Shown one piece after another: positions 9,272 to 17,872 of a DNA stretch of 64,000 bases (positions are counted from its first letter, which is position 1; every line of letters begins with the position of its first letter). The stretch lies in NCBI GenBank assembly GCA_902363445.1, contig CABJAB010000004.1:1-64000 (forward strand), in the 5' to 3' direction. Position numbers and translations under genes: made by a program. Below the pieces are notes generated by a model. That model had not been told where the DNA came from, did not search any database, and saw only the letters and a program-made list of their open reading frames with translations. The stretch is from Lachnospiraceae bacterium (lineage in GTDB: Bacteria; Bacillota; Clostridia; Lachnospirales; Lachnospiraceae).

Positions 9272-11164
9272 TCAAATGCCGATCGCAGCTCTCTTCTCTT
9301 CAATTCGATCAATCATGGAATCAACCAGCTTATCAATATCTTTTTCTACCGTATAAGCTGCCTCGACCCACTCTCTGACGCCATTTGTCAGAAGATCGGC
9401 AACCTCAGAAGATCCAGATACATAAGGGTCAACGCCTAAGAAGGTATCAATACCAGTAGCCACAACATAGTTACCGATCGAAACGGCCTTTTCTGACATC
9501 CACTCAGGAGCACAGCCCACTACCGGCAGCTGAGAAATCTTAAGTCCGGAATCCTTAGCCAAAGTCGCAGCCAGGATCATCATACGGCTGATATCCACAC
9601 AGGAGCCCATATGAAGCACGGGAGGGATGTCTGCCAGCTCACACACTCTCTTTAAGCCGGCGCCGCAAAGATCTTTTGCCTGCTTATCCATAAGTCCCGC
9701 TTTCGCAGCGGCCTGTGCGGCGCAGCCGGAAGCGATGACTATAATATCATTTGCGATCAGCTTTTTCATCAGCTCGATATGAGCATGGTCGGGACGAATC
9801 TTAGGGTTATTGCAGCCTACCATCGCAACCGCACCGCGGATTACGCCGGAAGTGATGCACTCCAGGAGAGGCTTGGTAGTGCCGGTCTCATCCACCTGAG
9901 AGTTTGTGACACCGTCCAGAACCTTTACGATCGCTTCTACAGAATAACCGACAGTAGCTTTCTGCTTCATATCGGGAATGTATACCAGATCCTTATTTCT
10001 GTTTACAAAATTTTCGCAGGCAAGCTTAACGATCGCCTTTGCATTCTCTCCTGCATTCTCTGCATGGAACTCGATGAATTCAGAGTCAGGCATCTGAGCG
10101 ATCGGAGATGTGGTGATGAATTTTGTATGGAAGCATTTGCTCAGCGGCCCGAGCGCCGGGAAAATACACTGAACGTCAACGACAATCGCCTCACATGCGC
10201 CGGTCAGAACTACGTTCTCCTGCTGAAGGAAGTTTCCGGCCATGGGAATCCCGCGGCGCATCGCTACTTCATTGGAGGTACAGCAGACGCCGGATACGGT
10301 AATGCCCTTTGCGCCAAAAGATTTTGCATATGCGATCATCTCAGGATCATCCGCATATTCACAGATCATTTCTGACAGGCTCGGATCGTGGCCGTGTACG
10401 ATAATATTTACATTTTCCGCGTTCATGACGCCCAAGTTCGCTTCCGTATCGACAGGCTTAGGTGTGCCAAACAGAACGTCTGAAAATTCCGTGCCGCACA
10501 TGGAACCGCCCCAGCCGTCTGCAAGACCTGCCCGCAGAGACTGACGAATCAGAGCTTCCGGCTTGGAGGAACATCCCATATGGCTCATATGTAAAGAAGT
10601 AGAAACTTCACGGTCGATCGCCCGGGGAGCGATTCCTTCTCTTTCCCAGATATCCTGGGTGGTCTGAGGAGCTCTCTTCAGCCATCTCTGATTGCCAAAG
10701 GGCTTGCCGTATTCCAGCAGAGCCAGCTCGGCCATCTCATGAGCCAGATCGTAAATATCTTTTCCTTCTGTTTCCACACCCCACTCTTTTGCGATTCTTT
10801 TCAGCTTCTCAGGGTCTTTTACTTTATAATTTCCGTCTTCTGCGGACAAATACAAAGTATGACAGATCTCACGTCCATGATCTGAGTGAGTAGCCGCTCC
10901 GCCGGCGGTAAATTTCAGGTAGTTACGCCCTACGATACCGTGCACGTCACATCCGCAGATGCCTCTGGGCGCTTTGGGTGTGATACGGCAGGGTCCCATA
11001 GCACAGATACGGCAGCAGACGCCGGTCTCACCGAATTTACAGTGAGGCGACTGATTCTTCACCCTCATCTGCCAGGAATCAGCGCCAACCTTCGCGCCTG
11101 TTTCCAGGAGTCTGGCTGTAGCTGCCTCAAATTCATCAACGCTTGTTAACTTAAAGTCTCCCAT
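9272..11164 (-). CDS. acsA: Carbon monoxide dehydrogenase catalytic subunit (CODH/ACS beta)
   Basis: AcsA reduces CO2 to CO at a Ni-Fe-S C-cluster and passes CO through a tunnel to AcsB. The 630-residue length is normal. Near the N-terminus Cys42 and Cys50 fit the subunit-bridging D-cluster, and Cys51, Cys54, Cys59 and Cys70 fit the B-cluster. C-cluster regions are present: SHMGCSSKPE, GVCCTSNE, DVQCIFPA, MVGCNNPK, ASGCAAQ and HMGSCVD. It lies between the two CooC-type ATPases. A 7-bp GC hairpin at 11186-11205 sits just before its ribosome binding site. It appears intact. Confidence 0.97.
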   Translation of the reverse strand: MGDFKLTSVDEFEAATARLLETGAKVGADSWQMRVKNQSPHCKFGETGVCCRICAMGPCRITPKAPRGICGCDVHGIVGRNYLKFTAGGAATHSDHGREICHTLYLSAEDGNYKVKDPEKLKRIAKEWGVETEGKDIYDLAHEMAELALLEYGKPFGNQRWLKRAPQTTQDIWEREGIAPRAIDREVSTSLHMSHMGCSSKPEALIRQSLRAGLADGWGGSMCGTEFSDVLFGTPKPVDTEANLGVMNAENVNIIVHGHDPSLSEMICEYADDPEMIAYAKSFGAKGITVSGVCCTSNEVAMRRGIPMAGNFLQQENVVLTGACEAIVVDVQCIFPALGPLSKCFHTKFITTSPIAQMPDSEFIEFHAENAGENAKAIVKLACENFVNRNKDLVYIPDMKQKATVGYSVEAIVKVLDGVTNSQVDETGTTKPLLECITSGVIRGAVAMVGCNNPKIRPDHAHIELMKKLIANDIIVIASGCAAQAAAKAGLMDKQAKDLCGAGLKRVCELADIPPVLHMGSCVDISRMMILAATLAKDSGLKISQLPVVGCAPEWMSEKAVSIGNYVVATGIDTFLGVDPYVSGSSEVADLLTNGVREWVEAAYTVEKDIDKLVDSMIDRIEEKRAAIGI

Positions 11165-11185
11165 TATTAACCTCCTTCAGTTTCA

Positions 11186-11205
11186 GCCCGCCTGATCTGG
11201 CGGGC
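11186..11205 (-). other. Intercistronic hairpin between cooC and acsA
   Basis: GCCCGCC and GGCGGGC form a 7-bp all-GC stem with a 6-nt loop, ending about 10 bases before the acsA ribosome binding site. No T-run follows. It resembles the other hairpins that divide this operon. Confidence 0.6.
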
Positions 11206-11217
11206 CATTCAATTCAA

Positions 11218-11994
11218 TTAAGAATGTAACAGTTTTTCCACTGCTTCAATCAAGGCCTTTCTCACAGGGGAATCCTGGGGCAGGTTCACTGCCGTGGGCT
11301 TCCCCTCACAGTCAAACTCATACACCGCTTCACTGTGGGGAACTACGCCTATCAGATTCAGCCCCTGATTATTGATCTCCTCCCGGATACCTTCGTTCAG
11401 GCTGCCTTCCGGCGCCCTATTCACGATAAGCCCCATTGCTCCGGGATTCAATTTGCATTCCTTCACCAGCTCCGCAATCCTGCCAACCGCCTGAATCCCT
11501 CTCCTGGAGCAGTCACTTACCAGAATCACTGCATCCACATGGGGAAGAATTCCCCGGCTGACATGTTCCATACCAGCTTCATTGTCTACGACAATATATT
11601 CATATTGGCCGGAGAGTCTGGCGACTTGGGCCGTCAAAAGGCCATTCACATAGCAGTAGCAGCCTGAGCCCTGGGTTCTCCCCATCACCAGCAAATCATA
11701 GTCGTCTTCTTCAACCAGTGCGGAATTGAACCGGAACGCCGCGTAGTCCTGCTTCGACATGCCTGCCGGAATCGGACTGGGATCCATCATTTCCGCCCGG
11801 GCTATCTCCTCCCGGATATCTCCCAGAGTCGCTTCCACTTCCACGCCGAGAACTTCGTTCAGATTGGAATTGGCATCCGCATCCACGGCCAGGATTGGCC
11901 CTTTTTCTTTTTCGCACAAATATTGAATCAGCAGACCGCAAAGGGTTGTCTTGCCAACGCCGCCCTTGCCTGCCACCGCAATCGTATAGGCCAT
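11218..11994 (-). CDS. cooC: CODH nickel-insertion ATPase CooC
   Basis: CooC loads nickel into the CODH C-cluster using ATP. The protein is a MinD-like dimerising ATPase with Walker A GKGGVGKTT at residues 9-17, an AVDADANSNLNE switch near 37, and a CYC metal-binding pair near residue 109. I chose the ATG at 11994 (258 residues); the upstream in-frame ATG at 12012 would bury the AAGGAGGG binding site inside the coding region. The gene lies between metF and acsA. It differs clearly from the second copy at 8458-9231, so the pair is an old duplication rather than a recent one. Confidence 0.93.
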   Translation of the reverse strand: MAYTIAVAGKGGVGKTTLCGLLIQYLCEKEKGPILAVDADANSNLNEVLGVEVEATLGDIREEIARAEMMDPSPIPAGMSKQDYAAFRFNSALVEEDDYDLLVMGRTQGSGCYCYVNGLLTAQVARLSGQYEYIVVDNEAGMEHVSRGILPHVDAVILVSDCSRRGIQAVGRIAELVKECKLNPGAMGLIVNRAPEGSLNEGIREEINNQGLNLIGVVPHSEAVYEFDCEGKPTAVNLPQDSPVRKALIEAVEKLLHS

Positions 11995-12029
11995 TTCAGT
12001 GCCCTCCTTCATGTCTCATGTTTATGTGA

Positions 12030-12950
12030 TCAAACAATCGTACGCAGTCCTGAACGGTTGATGATTTCCGATACATCCTTCCATTTGTTAAGAGCATACA
12101 TATGGATACCGTCAACGCCGCACGCACGGTACTCATCCATCTGTCTGATCGTATATTCAATGCCGGCTTCCTTAAAGGCAGCTTTCTTTTCATCAACTGC
12201 GGCATCAAAAGGCTCTTTGTCAAACGGATTCGGGAAGATCCAGTTCTTTGAGATGATCTCGCAAAGCTTACGGTCCATCACACAGGCGTTGCGGGAAAGT
12301 GCCATATTAATAGTAGCAGCCATATCCAAGATTGGCATGATACCTACGTCTACAGGCATGGTGATGCCGGCTTTGCGGATCGCATCCAGCCAGCGCTTGA
12401 ACTGTTCCATATCCCAGCAAAGCTGAGTCATGATATAATCGGCGCCATTGTCCTGTTTTTGTTTCAGAACAGCGATGTCGGCTTCCAGGCTGCGGCAGGA
12501 AATATGTCCTTCGGGAGAACCTGCGACAGCAATCTCGATCTTATCGCCGAATTCCTTCCGTACAAAAGCTACCAGGTCCGTAGCATAGGCGAAATCTCCG
12601 CCCGTTCCGGTCCATCCAAAAGGAAGGTCGCCGCGGAGCGCCAGCATGTTACTAACGCCGTGGTCCAGGTAATCCTGCAGCTGTTCTTTGATGCCCTCAC
12701 GGGTATTGCCGATACAAGTGAAATGAGTTACCGGCGTTGTTCCTGCTTTCTGGATCATCCCGCAGACATCCATGTTCTTTCCTACGTTCGTTCCGCCGGC
12801 GCCATAGGTTACAGAAATATAATCCGGTTTAAATTCACAGAGATGCTCAATGGTCCCCGGAAGGTTCTCCATTCCTTTGTCGGTCTTCGGCGGAAAAAGC
12901 TCGAAGGAAAAAGCTGTCCTCTCCTTCATGATCGCGGTTAACTGTTTCAT
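12030..12950 (-). CDS. metF: Methylenetetrahydrofolate reductase
   Basis: MetF reduces methylene-THF to methyl-THF, the last step of the methyl branch. The 306-residue TIM barrel has the family features SFELFPPKT near residue 14, a YISVTYGAGG strand near 45, LALRGD near 103, and a catalytic-region QLCWDMEQF near 186. In characterised acetogens MetF works with a zinc and iron-sulfur partner MetV. No MetV is encoded here; the next upstream genes are cooT and a His-rich protein. AGGAGG lies before the ATG. A hairpin at 13037-13072 separates it from cooT. Confidence 0.93.
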   Translation of the reverse strand: MKQLTAIMKERTAFSFELFPPKTDKGMENLPGTIEHLCEFKPDYISVTYGAGGTNVGKNMDVCGMIQKAGTTPVTHFTCIGNTREGIKEQLQDYLDHGVSNMLALRGDLPFGWTGTGGDFAYATDLVAFVRKEFGDKIEIAVAGSPEGHISCRSLEADIAVLKQKQDNGADYIMTQLCWDMEQFKRWLDAIRKAGITMPVDVGIMPILDMAATINMALSRNACVMDRKLCEIISKNWIFPNPFDKEPFDAAVDEKKAAFKEAGIEYTIRQMDEYRACGVDGIHMYALNKWKDVSEIINRSGLRTIV

Positions 12951-13036
12951 AATACATACCTCCTAAGTATATTTCATTTTGTTTTGAACCCATTATTAAT
13001 TATGTGATTTTTTATGTAACATTCTTAAACTCAGTA

Positions 13037-13072
13037 AATACTGCCTCCTGATGCTTTATCCGAGGCAGTATT
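13037..13072 (-). terminator. Terminator-like hairpin between cooT and metF
   Basis: AATACTGCCTC and GAGGCAGTATT form a perfect 11-bp stem with a 14-nt loop. The following minus-strand bases (TACTGAGTTTAAG) are not a strong U-run, so termination is probably partial. It may set a higher level of the two nickel-protein genes relative to the enzymes downstream. Confidence 0.6.
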
Positions 13073-13090
13073 CCATTCACTCTAAAGACT

Positions 13091-13285
13091 TCAGTCGGTA
13101 CAGCGGACCTTTACAATGCTGCCCGCCAGGTCAACCTCTGTCAAAGCTCCCTTTATTTTCATTTCCTTGCCGATGATGTCATACATGGTGATCACATCTC
13201 CATCAATGAGAATCTTGCTGACGTTCTTAAGAAGGAGCGTCTCATCCTCTTCCGGCCGTTTACCGTAAACTGCTGCAAGACACAT
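13091..13285 (-). CDS. cooT: CooT-type nickel-binding protein
   Basis: CooT is a small homodimeric protein that binds nickel and is linked to CODH maturation. The 64-residue sequence starts MCLAAVYG, with the conserved Cys2, and then forms a small beta-rich fold ending in VKVRCTD. The start has AGGAGG 9 bases upstream. It lies 13 bp after the His-rich gene and leads into the acs operon, so it should be expressed with CODH. Confidence is high from the N-terminal Cys signature, the length and the context. Confidence 0.88.
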   Translation of the reverse strand: MCLAAVYGKRPEEDETLLLKNVSKILIDGDVITMYDIIGKEMKIKGALTEVDLAGSIVKVRCTD

Positions 13286-13298
13286 TCCCTTTCACCTC

Positions 13299-13724
13299 CT
13301 ACTTATCTGCTTTCAGTAAGGAAAGTGCCACTTCCAGGCGTACATTGCCGCTCTCGAATTCAGAAACACCCTTTTCAATTTGGTCTGCCGCTTCTCCTTT
13401 TCCCATGGAACGAAGCTTTTTCGCCATTTCATCCAATTCCATCGCATGATGCTTGTTATGCTGAAGCATATAGCTAACCAGCGCCAGAGTCTCATCCTCC
13501 GCTTCCGCACAACTGTCACAGGCGCCGGCACATGCGTGGCTGTGAGCATGGCCGCACTCTTCGCCGTCATGGCTGTGAGTATGGTTTCCGCCATGTTCAT
13601 GATCGTGCTCATTTTCATGGCCTTCCTCATGAACATGTTCATGGGTGTGTTCAATCAAATGGGTGTGGGGATGCGCATGATGGCTGTGGACAATATTTCC
13701 GTTTTCATCCGTAATTACGTGCAT
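13299..13724 (-). CDS. Histidine-rich putative nickel chaperone (CooJ-like)
   Basis: The 141-residue protein has 21 histidines among residues 2-63 in HxH runs, then Cys57, Cys65, Cys69 and Cys72, then a charged alpha-helical domain (73-141) with LEVALSLLKADK at the end. It has no signal peptide, so it should be cytoplasmic. A His-rich protein next to cooT and CODH genes recalls CooJ of Rhodospirillum, but there the His-rich tail is C-terminal and here it is N-terminal. Nickel storage or delivery is inference from composition and position. It is the first gene after the promoter at 13794-13822 and has an AAGGAG site. Confidence 0.8.
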   Translation of the reverse strand: MHVITDENGNIVHSHHAHPHTHLIEHTHEHVHEEGHENEHDHEHGGNHTHSHDGEECGHAHSHACAGACDSCAEAEDETLALVSYMLQHNKHHAMELDEMAKKLRSMGKGEAADQIEKGVSEFESGNVRLEVALSLLKADK

Positions 13725-13793
13725 TCCACAATCTCCTTTCTGTACTTATTTTCAATAAAAATCATTGTGTTAAATTTTTAATTATTCTTAGTC

Positions 13794-13822
13794 ATTATAC
13801 CTTGTCTGGTAATATTAATCAA
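13794..13822 (-). promoter_or_regulatory. Sigma-A promoter of the Wood-Ljungdahl operon
   Basis: On the minus strand TTGATT is followed after exactly 17 bp by a perfect TATAAT. The predicted transcript starts near 13787, about 60 nt before the His-rich gene. The 13725-13907 gap is AT-rich and holds no gene. Confidence 0.8.
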
Positions 13823-13907
13823 GGCTATTTCCTTTTTTTTGGGGTATTTTTGACAATGTTCACAAAAAAATACAAAATATGACCATCTCGATATATGGTG
13901 TCTGTCA

Positions 13908-14408
13908 TTATCTTCCACAGCAGTATTTATATTTTTTTCCGCTTCCGCAGGGACATGGATCATTTCTCCCCACTTTCTTTCCTTTCACGACTGTCGTGGA
14001 AGATTTCTGCTCTTTATAGAGCTCCTTCTGCCGCTCTTCCGTGAAAATATCATTCCACTGAGGGAGTCCGTAAAGCCAGTCCGCCTTTGCCCCGACCATG
14101 TTCTTATACAAGAGCTCTTTGTCAAACTCCAGGCTGACGGGGGTATCCTCTTCCATACTGTCTATAGGATTGCCTTTTTTCAGGCTGTCATTGATGCCGT
14201 CCAGAAAACCGACCATGGTCATCAAATCCACATCATATTTCTCCGCCAGTTCTTTTACCGTACCGGTTACGGCTTCCTCCGGAGCGGAAAGAAGCTTCTC
14301 GTAAATTCCTTTTTCCAGGTTAAAATAATTCCCCCAGAAATAATTGTTCTGCTGTTCGCTCATCTGGCTCTCATAAGCCATTTTTCTCCATTGTTCCAAA
14401 AGTGTCAT
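13908..14408 (-). CDS. SEC-C motif protein
   Basis: The C-terminus carries a SEC-C zinc motif, [13 protein letters not shown], like the tail of SecA. The rest is a helical region of unknown role, with a [10 protein letters not shown] start and a [23 protein letters not shown] segment. I place the start at the ATG at 14408 (166 residues), with AAGGATGG upstream. The longer reading from 14459 would begin inside the -10 element of the promoter at 14458-14487. It stands alone between the acs promoter and the repeat copy. Function is not known; the SEC-C motif suggests metal or protein binding. Confidence 0.8.
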   Translation of the reverse strand: MTLLEQWRKMAYESQMSEQQNNYFWGNYFNLEKGIYEKLLSAPEEAVTGTVKELAEKYDVDLMTMVGFLDGINDSLKKGNPIDSMEEDTPVSLEFDKELLYKNMVGAKADWLYGLPQWNDIFTEERQKELYKEQKSSTTVVKGKKVGRNDPCPCGSGKKYKYCCGR

Positions 14409-14457
14409 TCCCTGTACCATCCTTCTATTGATTAAAAATAATACTTCTCTAGTGTCC

Positions 14458-14487
14458 ATTATACCCGAAGCGGACAGGTTATGGCAA
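14458..14487 (-). promoter_or_regulatory. Promoter of the SEC-C gene
   Basis: TTGCCA, an 18-bp spacer and a perfect TATAAT read on the minus strand. The -10 overlaps the first in-frame ATG of the open frame, which supports the downstream start at 14408. Confidence 0.7.
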
Positions 14488-14553
14488 TAGCAAATTCAGG
14501 ATTCTATCACTCCTTTCCAGCAATGTTGCCGCAAAAAAACAAGTGTGATATAC

Positions 14554-15345
14554 TATACCTTGCCGCATGAAGTGCGCCTGCCCGGAGGGCATGAATTAAG
14601 GGATGCCCTTGGGTATAATACAAAATACATTTTGGAATCATTTTCGTTAATTCCAATCGAGCCCCAGTTAGACACCGGCAGAAGTTCCGGACCGTCACGA
14701 TTTCGGTTCGCTGGCGATGCAGGGGCCGCTTTATCCCCGCTTCGAGAGTACCGCTCACATGTCGACGGAAAATCTTAATGATTTCCCGTCTCCTGTTCGC
14801 TCAGAAACGGAATCGGATTTTCCGTTTCTGTCTCCCTCCGCCTGGGGAACACCGGCCGCTGCCCTGCGGCGCTCGCCTTTAGGCCGATCCGGAATCTTTC
14901 CGCCGGCGCCCTGCCTGCCGCACCACATTGGACAAATTTCATTTCCTGGATTCCAGAAAAGGATTGGATATCCACACGGCCCGCGCGCCTTATGGCAGCG
15001 GGCCGCGGTGGGCTGCCCCAATGACTTGCAAGGCAAATGAGAGCTTATTTCGGTGCGGGAAAAAGAGCAGGAGGAATAATCCGATTTCATCGTAAGACGA
15101 GCGCCGCAAAGACGTTAGCAGGATCTTCCCGGCCGCAGGAAGGCAAAAATCGCATATCATGCGGATTTTTGTTGGAATCTGACATGGAAAAATATCGATT
15201 TATCCATGTCAGTTGGAAATGACCGACCGGAGGCCGTAAAGATCCTGGTTACGGCTGCCAGCGAGCCGCCTGGATGGAATCGGATTTCCTCTTGCTTTGT
15301 AAATCTGAAAAAGAGAACTTGTTTAAAAGGTATTCAAAGGTATAC
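14554..15345 (+). repeat. Structured noncoding repeat, copy A (lacks its right terminal inverted repeat)
   Basis: This 792-bp block matches the repeat at 45790-46642 along its whole length, roughly 85-90% identical by eye. It starts with the same left terminal sequence (TATACCTTGCCGCA) but stops at GGTATAC, so the 59-bp right inverted repeat is missing. No open frame on either strand is kept between the copies. Conserved hairpins lie at 14802-14830 (11-bp stem CAGAAACGGAA), 14977-15005 (8-bp CGGCCCGC), 15145-15170 and 15179-15212 (10-bp CTGACATGGA). It looks like a nonautonomous mobile element or a mobile structured RNA. No transposase is encoded. Confidence 0.85.
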
Positions 15346-15346
15346 A
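15319..15346 (+). promoter_or_regulatory. Promoter-like sequence at the right end of repeat copy A
   Basis: TTGTTT, a 16-bp spacer and TATACA read toward the PHP gene, whose start codon lies 46 bp further on. The elements belong to the repeat itself (copy B has TTGTTT-N17-TATACC at the same place), so the truncated element may supply the promoter of the next gene. Confidence 0.5.
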
Positions 15347-15391
15347 CAATAGGCCATATTTTCATATATCATCAGGAAAGGATCTTCTTCT

Positions 15392-16240
15392 ATGAACTTA
15401 AGTACAGACTTATCTATAGATCTTCATATCCACTCCACTTATTCTGACGGCTCCTTCACTCCGGAAGAGCTGGCTGTCCTTGCAAAGGAAAAAGAGCTGG
15501 CCGCCATCTCCCTGACCGACCATGATACCGCCGCAGGAATACCAGAGCTGCTGGAAGCCTGTGACCGTCTGAGCATCCAGGCAATCCCGGGAATCGAACT
15601 GTCCTGTACCTGGCAGGGAAAAAGCGTTCATATCCTGGGATACGGGATGGATTGGCAGGCTCCCGGGTTTCGGGAACAGCTGGCGCGCTGGCAGGCAGAC
15701 CGAGAAATCCGGAATCAAAAAATCGTGGAGAAACTTCAAAATGGGGGATTCGATATATCCATGGAAGCTCTTCACCGATATTTTAAGGGAGCCGTACTCA
15801 CCAGAGCCAACATAGCCGTATACCTGGCTGAAAAAGGGCAAATTGCAGATAAAGATACTGCTTTTTCCAAACTGATCGGAAAAGGCTGTCCCTATTTTGT
15901 TCCAAGAAAACCGGTAGCCCCGGAAGAAGCCATTTCATTTCTCCTGTCCTACGGCGGGATGCCGGTATTCGCTCATCCAATCTTATGTCATATGTGTGAA
16001 ATACAATTGGATTCTTTCACCGGCCATCTGAAAGCTCTCGGTCTTCGTGGGATAGAGAGCTATTACTCCGGATATACTTCATCTGACGAGGCATCGATCG
16101 CCAGGATAGCCAAAAAACACGGTCTTTTTCTCACCGGCGGTTCCGACTTCCACGGCACCGCCAAGCCTTCTATCTCCCTGGGTACAGGGAAAGGGAACCT
16201 TCACGTTCCGTATTCCTGCTTTTTAAATCTTGTCTCCTAA
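15392..16240 (+). CDS. PHP domain phosphoesterase (YciV/TrpH type)
   Basis: This 282-residue protein has the metal-binding motifs of the PHP family: DLHIHSTYSDG near residue 10, TDHD near 42, GIELS near 66, FAHP near 195 and GGSDFHG near 250. Related proteins are 3',5'-nucleoside bisphosphate phosphatases or 5'-3' RNases that trim RNA ends; which reaction applies here is not clear from sequence. The start has AGGAAAGG upstream. It is monocistronic: the repeat copy lies upstream and a perfect bidirectional hairpin at 16280-16318 lies downstream. Confidence 0.85.
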   Translation: MNLSTDLSIDLHIHSTYSDGSFTPEELAVLAKEKELAAISLTDHDTAAGIPELLEACDRLSIQAIPGIELSCTWQGKSVHILGYGMDWQAPGFREQLARWQADREIRNQKIVEKLQNGGFDISMEALHRYFKGAVLTRANIAVYLAEKGQIADKDTAFSKLIGKGCPYFVPRKPVAPEEAISFLLSYGGMPVFAHPILCHMCEIQLDSFTGHLKALGLRGIESYYSGYTSSDEASIARIAKKHGLFLTGGSDFHGTAKPSISLGTGKGNLHVPYSCFLNLVS

Positions 16241-16279
16241 GTATCTCTGGATGGCTTTTTATAATGATTTAAGCAAATT

Positions 16280-16318
16280 ACAAACGCCCGTACAGCTTTG
16301 TGCCGTACGGGCGTTTGT
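16280..16318. terminator. Bidirectional terminator between convergent genes
   Basis: A perfect 14-bp inverted repeat, ACAAACGCCCGTAC/GTACGGGCGTTTGT, with an 11-nt loop lies between the PHP gene (+) and the ABC permease (-). Its outer AAAC/GTTT pairs give short T-runs on either side. Confidence 0.8.
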
Positions 16319-16354
16319 CAATTCTGCCTCACAGAAAAAAAGGTGACAGGCATC

Positions 16355-17149
16355 TCATTCCAAATTCAGCCTATGCTTTAAAATGCAGTAAGAACCAATA
16401 TATCCTCCCGCTGCTACCGCGGTCTTAAACAATATGGAGGCAAGATTCGTCACAGTGAAATACAAGGTAGAGCCGTAGGAACCGTCAAGAAGACTGATAA
16501 AGATTGTACTGCCAAGCGCCGAGATCATCCCCAGCACAATATTCGTTCCTATATAGATGCCGATGGCCGCCAGGACTCTGTGTTTTGATACCAGCTGGCC
16601 GACACAGATGGAAAAATATATCATCAATACCATCTGAATGACAGAAACCAGTCCGTTCAGGACATACAAGATTGCGACAAATGGATTATAGAGCTTGACC
16701 GCCTCAAACAGCCGCTCTGCAAAACTCACCATGGGATATCCCCACATATCGGTTCCCGCAGTCAGGATCACTCCGGATAAAGCCAGGATCACAAAGCTGA
16801 CAATCAGCAGGGTCACACCGCTGATGATTTTTGAGATCAGATGGGAATGATAGGACACCGGCAGGGTAAAGGAAAGATATCCCTCGTTTCCCATCAGATT
16901 TTTGTAAAAGCGCATGGCGATCATAAGATACGTCAGCACCATCAGAGCGCCGCAGCCAATGAAATACATGACGACGGACCCCATTACGGTCATCATAGAA
17001 AGAACGTCATTGTCAAAGGCCGGGTAATCAATATCCACCATGGCAATGGAAATACGCGCCAAGAAAGTGATGCCGATAAAGACCGCATACATGAGCAGAA
17101 AATAATATAGATTAGATTTATAATCATATTTTAACAGTTTGCCTAACAT
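16355..17149 (-). CDS. ABC transporter permease (ABC-2 like)
   Basis: This 264-residue membrane protein has about six hydrophobic segments, starting with YYFLLMYAVFIGITFLA near residue 15 and ending with a membrane segment before the Arg/Leu tail. It overlaps the ATPase gene by 7 bp and has GGGAGG before its ATG, so the two form one exporter. The type resembles YtrC/YhcI-like permeases in Firmicutes that act in cell envelope stress or peptide export. The substrate is unknown. The secreted peptidase gene upstream is probably in the same transcript. Confidence 0.8.
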   Translation of the reverse strand: MLGKLLKYDYKSNLYYFLLMYAVFIGITFLARISIAMVDIDYPAFDNDVLSMMTVMGSVVMYFIGCGALMVLTYLMIAMRFYKNLMGNEGYLSFTLPVSYHSHLISKIISGVTLLIVSFVILALSGVILTAGTDMWGYPMVSFAERLFEAVKLYNPFVAILYVLNGLVSVIQMVLMIYFSICVGQLVSKHRVLAAIGIYIGTNIVLGMISALGSTIFISLLDGSYGSTLYFTVTNLASILFKTAVAAGGYIGSYCILKHRLNLE

Positions 17150-17847
17150 CTGAACACCTCCCGGAACATGGCATCAATGGAGCAGCCCTTCGTTTTTCTC
17201 AAATTCTCAGCCTGGGCGGCCATCACCACATTTCCATCCTTTAAAAATATCACATCATCGAGAATCTGCTCCACATCCGCAATCAGATGGGTGGAGATCA
17301 GAATCGTCGCTTCCGGATTATAATTGGATACGATGGTACTCAGAATATAGTCCCTGGCAGCCGGGTCCACTCCGCCGATTGGCTCATCAAGCACATACAG
17401 GCTGGCATTTCTGCTCATGACCATAATAAGCTGAACCTTTTCCTTGGTCCCTTTCGACATAGTCTTCATCCTGTCCTGCGGATCGATGTTCAATCTTTTC
17501 AGCATTTCATAAGCCCGCGTAGTATCAAAATCATCATAAAAATCACGAAAATAATCGATGATCTGATGAATCCTCATGGATTTATTCAGATACGTCACTT
17601 CCGGCAGATACGATATGATACGTTTTGTTTCCTCTCCTACCGGATAACCGCCGATATAAAGCTCGCCTTTTTCCGGGGTCAGCAGTCCGTTGATCAGTTT
17701 GATAAATGTCGTCTTACCGCTTCCGTTCGGACCCAGAAGCCCAATGATTCTTCCCTTTCCCAGAGATAAGCTCACCCCTTTTAAGGCCTTTGTCCTTCCG
17801 CCGTCATAAGACTTTTCCAGATTCCTGCATTCAAGTATAGAAGCCAC
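17143..17847 (-). CDS. ABC transporter ATP-binding protein (YtrB/YhcH-like)
   Basis: The protein powers the permease encoded next to it. It has Walker A GPNGSGKTT, a signature written SKGTKEK in place of LSGGQ (usual in the YtrB branch), Walker B SLYVLDEPIGGVD, and an ISTHL switch. I chose GTG at 17847 (234 residues) because AAGGAG lies about 9 bases before it; the ATG at 17868 would contain that binding site. It starts 25 bp after the metallopeptidase stop and overlaps the permease gene. No substrate can be named. Confidence 0.88.
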   Translation of the reverse strand: MASILECRNLEKSYDGGRTKALKGVSLSLGKGRIIGLLGPNGSGKTTFIKLINGLLTPEKGELYIGGYPVGEETKRIISYLPEVTYLNKSMRIHQIIDYFRDFYDDFDTTRAYEMLKRLNIDPQDRMKTMSKGTKEKVQLIMVMSRNASLYVLDEPIGGVDPAARDYILSTIVSNYNPEATILISTHLIADVEQILDDVIFLKDGNVVMAAQAENLRKTKGCSIDAMFREVFRC

Positions 17848-17872
17848 TTTTATCATCTCCTTATTCATCTCG

